Source: Mortierella sp. BCC40632
Lineage: Eukaryota > Mortierellomycota > Mortierellomycetes > Mortierellales > Mortierellaceae
DNA: 64,000 nt
Reading direction: 5' to 3'
Assembly: GCA_011634665.1 (NCBI GenBank)
Contig: WAEK01000016.1
Location: forward strand, 372,001-436,000
In this document: positions 61,432 through 64,000 of the stretch, one piece after another
Layout of the letters: every line of letters begins with the position of its first letter
How positions within the stretch are numbered: position 1 is the first letter of the stretch
Program-made: the position numbers and the translations under genes
Notes under the pieces: generated by a model
Told to the model about the DNA's origin: nothing
What the model saw: only the letters and a program-made list of their open reading frames with translations
Databases searched by the model: none

Positions 61432-63258
61432 CCCCCTCAACATCGCGTAGTGATAGGGCAAGACCAGGAAGGGAGGGTTTAGGGTTAGCGCCAGGCTGCA
61501 GCCGAGAAGGGTTGCGGCTGCAAATCTGGTAGAGTGGAGCATAGTTACAAGATTGTGAACGGCTGCACAGCCGAGGCTGCGCCAATGGGAGCATCATCTC
61601 CTACCCATAATAACGTGTTCCTTAAGAAATAGTAAAAAATAGACGACGTACATTGGCCAAGAGGCGCTAACTCCTTATCCACTGTGCACCAGATGCTCGG
61701 CATTTTCACTTCAGCGGTTCTTAGTGGTCATGCTGCATACGGTAAACTCATAGAGCTTATTGCGTTGAAGCTCGTCTAGTGTAAACCGCAGCTGTATTCC
61801 ATCTCTTTGGTCGGATAAACAGAGATGGTTGTTCGGCAATGGTTTGTCCGTCTTTTCTACCAACGGATAACTGTTCTGGATGTGCCAGCCCAGTTGCAAG
61901 GTGAAGGGTGGTCATTGCTCTGAACGTCACCATTGGCAAGGACTATGGATATAGGACAAGCGGGGTAGGACTCGCTGCGCCTCACCTGTGCTGCGCTTAG
62001 TGAGCACCCTTCCCCCATTCACATCACACTGGCGTGGAATGGAAGTGTCCCTGGGAGTCATGGCTGAAGCGAGTGTTGGCCCCAAGCTTGTCAAAAAGTT
62101 TCGATGGAAGATATGTTGTCGGGTGGACAGTAACCACGATCAAGAGTTTGGCGCAAAATTCCATTTTAAGCGTCGTCGCCCGAGTTGGTAGGTAGCAATG
62201 TCCAACAGCCTATTATTTTCCGCACACGCTTCCCTCTTTCTTGTTTTTCGTCTCCCTCCTTTTTGTCGCCTCCTTTCTCAGTCATGATTATTTCTGTGAG
62301 TTGATTTCACACATGCCCCAAGATTAGGCCAACAGTATTATTGCAATGACTAGTTAAAACTAGGGCAATGTCGTGGCCACGCTATCAGTCATCGTCGAGA
62401 GTCTCTCCCCGCAGTCGCAGTCGCAGCAGAAAGAGGAGGAGGAAGGAGGGAAGAGGGTTTTCATGCAGTTCCCTCCCCCTTTGTTGTCAACTTACATCCT
62501 TCTGATCTATTGCCAATTATAGGACCAAGATTGGGCTGTTCAGATGCATGATATTCGGCCAGAAGGGAGAAAAAGTGAGAAAAGAGGCAAGAGAAGAAAG
62601 GGACGGGTTGACAAGCTCACAAGACTCGAGTCTTGGGGCAGCGGCCATCGGTAGAATTCTCGGCAACCGGCAACTTTGCAAAGACCACTTGCCAAGAGAG
62701 GAGAAAACGCGCTTCCCTTTTTTTTTTTTTTTTTTTTTTTAACTTAAATGCGCCATAACCTTGGATTCTAGAATACGTTCGACCATTAGAGGTAAAGAAA
62801 GAAGATTCCATTCGTGAAGGGGCAGTGTTTCTTTATGCCAATGAGCAATTATGTTAGGCTTGTCTACAGGAAAAGGAAAAAAAAAAGAAGACGCGTCGTT
62901 TGATAGTAGGACCTCCAGTTTCTCCTTTGTGATCACTGGTTCTCGTTCCCTCAATCTCCTCCCAATGGGGTTTGATCTCCGAGGGTCCAATGATCCTCTC
63001 ATCAGGGCGCACGGAAAAAAACATCCCGTGCCATCGCTACAGGATCTTTCAGATAATCTTGAGGTTCCTCAGTCCCGAGATCCTCCATAGGAGCTGATGT
63101 CGGGAATTATCCAGGGACTAAAAAAAAAGTTGACCGGCTCTTTTTTTCCTGGTTCGAGCCAGTGAGCGTACCAGTCCCCGGGGCATGCAGGGGGCAACGG
63201 GGACGGGGACATGAGTGATTTCTAGCTCGACTAGAAAACGAGGTGTGGCCTGAGATTG
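61432..63258. other. Gene-free region before the Gly/Trp-rich peptide gene
   Basis: 1.8 kb. It contains a T22 tract (about 62719-62740), A-rich stretches near 62877-62887, and a palindromic-like GACTCGAGTC (62623-62632). Candidate frames (61711-62191, 62739-63090) have no recognisable domain and overlap on opposite strands. No gene is supported. Confidence 0.5.
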
Positions 63259-63265
63259 TATAAAT
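63259..63265 (+). promoter_or_regulatory. TATA box of the Gly/Trp-rich secreted peptide gene
   Basis: TATAAAT 120 bases before the ATG at 63385, followed by a C/A-rich leader; a strong core-promoter candidate. Confidence 0.65.
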
Positions 63266-63384
63266 ACCAGTACCGTCACCTCATCAATGCTTTCCCCACA
63301 GCCTCATCCCACAAAAGAAAAAAAAATCCCCTCTTTACAAGTTTATCTCTGTCGACTACAAGAGTCTCTAGAGTTTAAAAAAAA

Positions 63385-63660
63385 ATGATGCTCAAGACCC
63401 TTACCTCGATTACCGTCATGGCTTCTTTGGCCATTCTTCAAGCAGCGGCCCTTGCGACTGATGCCAGTGGTCTACAGCAGAAGGTAGCCCTACCCAGCGA
63501 CAACTTCTCAGCGGACTATGCCCAGGAAGCTGACTTTGGTGAGATGGAAAAGTGGGGCTGGGGATTCCCAGGTGGGTGGTGGGGTCGACCATGGGGAGGA
63601 CCATGGGGAGGATCATGGGGCTGGGGTTTCCCCTGGTACCGCCGCCGTATCTGGTTCTAA
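63385..63660 (+). CDS. Small secreted Gly/Trp-rich peptide, 91 aa
   Basis: Single exon from ATG 63385 (a second in-frame ATG follows at once). Residues 1-24 are a typical signal peptide (hydrophobic core SITVMASLAILQAAALA) with likely cleavage before TDASG. A short acidic spacer with FSADYAQEADFGEMEK follows. The last 36 residues are almost only Gly, Trp, Pro and Phe with Arg: WGWGFPGGWWGRPWGGPWGG, then SWGWGFPWYRRRIWF. No cysteine is present in the mature part. An acidic pro-part followed by a cationic aromatic tail is the plan of some secreted antimicrobial or cell-wall-associated peptides; this is analogy only. A TATA box lies 120 bases upstream and no intron is needed. No known family was recognised. 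Confidence 0.75.
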   Translation: MMLKTLTSITVMASLAILQAAALATDASGLQQKVALPSDNFSADYAQEADFGEMEKWGWGFPGGWWGRPWGGPWGGSWGWGFPWYRRRIWF

Positions 63661-64000
63661 TCCATGTAACCCTCCCCCCCCCAGGATCCTGAACCAAAGA
63701 AAAAACACATTTCCAAGACAGTCTGAACGTTTACCTTCAAATCACCGATAGGGTCGGAATATAAAAAAGAAAAAAGAAAAAAGAAAAAAAAAAGGGTTCC
63801 AAAAACCACTGACAACCAATAAATGATACATTGACGGCATCCAATAATCCCTTGACCATTGTGCTGGCTCGAAATGGGAAAAAAGAGAAAGGAAAATATG
63901 GTACATTTGGTTTAATAGGGTCCATGGCTTGCTGTGAATGTTTCTTCTTCATCCTCTAGTCAACTATGCTGGAGCCGAGTCCTGTAGAGGAGATACTATT
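63661..64000. other. 3' flank of the peptide gene to the window end
   Basis: 340 bases with a C-run (63673-63681) and A-rich stretches near 63762-63793. The minus-strand frame at 63737-63952 is low-complexity and unsupported. Confidence 0.5.

Noticed and set aside
63140..63175. Possible second tRNA (GGTTCGAGCC resembling a T-arm)
   Set aside because: No acceptor, D-arm or anticodon stem can be folded around it.

Overview
This 64 kb window is nuclear DNA from an intron-rich fungus. Short spliceosomal introns (mostly 60-150 bases, GT...AG) are read directly in almost every gene. The gene content (HIS6, Cms1, Gaa1, Doa10, branchpoint-binding protein, Swt1, Cwc27, Img2/mL49) is eukaryotic and fungal. 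Several genes that most Dikarya lack are also present: a DNA-PKcs catalytic subunit, a BRCC36 JAMM protease and a ZNFX1/Hrr1-type helicase. With the many homopolymer and dinucleotide tracts, this best fits an early-diverging lineage such as Mortierellomycota or Mucoromycota. That placement is inference. No CRISPR array, prokaryotic operon, plasmid, prophage or recognisable transposon is present.

Layout. 1-7615 (+): the C-terminal half of a DNA-PKcs-type PIKK; the 5' part lies outside the window. 8431-8661 (-): CENP-W histone fold, divergent from mitochondrial ribosomal protein mL49/Img2 (8900-9679, +). 9911-12363 (-): spliceosomal cyclophilin CWC27. 13266-13716 (-) and 15355-16167 (+): two orphan hydrophilic proteins. 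16983-18156 (+): Cms1 ribosome-biogenesis factor, convergent with GPI-transamidase subunit GAA1 (18287-21196, -). 22283-26185 (+): BAR-PH-ArfGAP-ankyrin protein of the ACAP type, convergent with SWT1 (26368-28558, -), which is divergent from the ER E3 ligase DOA10/MARCH6 (28850-34911, +). 35126-36620 (+): HIS6 with a Gcn4-type site upstream. 37469-39625 (+): BRCC36. 39797-40660 (-): secreted ferritin-like protein. 41904-46000 (+): NFX1-type SF1 helicase, convergent with BBP/SF1 (46239-48867, -). 49067-49149 (+): tRNA-Leu(AAG). 51313-54660 (+): membrane protein with a very long Gln/Ser-rich tail. 55290-56990 (+): 2-oxoglutarate/Fe(II) oxygenase. 59298-59639 and 60597-61247 (-): two small single-pass membrane proteins. 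63385-63660 (+): secreted Gly/Trp-rich peptide.

The genes do not form a pathway cluster; adjacency looks like ordinary eukaryotic packing of convergent and divergent neighbours. Themes recur: DNA repair and ubiquitin (DNA-PKcs, BRCC36, DOA10), splicing and RNA surveillance (CWC27, BBP, SWT1, NFX1-type helicase), and membrane or secretory functions (GAA1, ACAP, DOA10). The right-hand third (from about 49 kb) is gene-poor, rich in microsatellites, and holds the least familiar proteins.

The observations most worth checking are: the SQ/TQ-rich region of DNA-PKcs aligned with the vertebrate autophosphorylation cluster; a perfectly complementary (CT)n/(GA)n pair in the two introns flanking one exon of the oxygenase gene; the DUF4112-like membrane protein with a long low-complexity tail; and the secreted Gly/Trp-rich peptide. 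Exon boundaries were read by eye from frame continuity and GT...AG signals. Domain names come from sequence recognition; no search was run.
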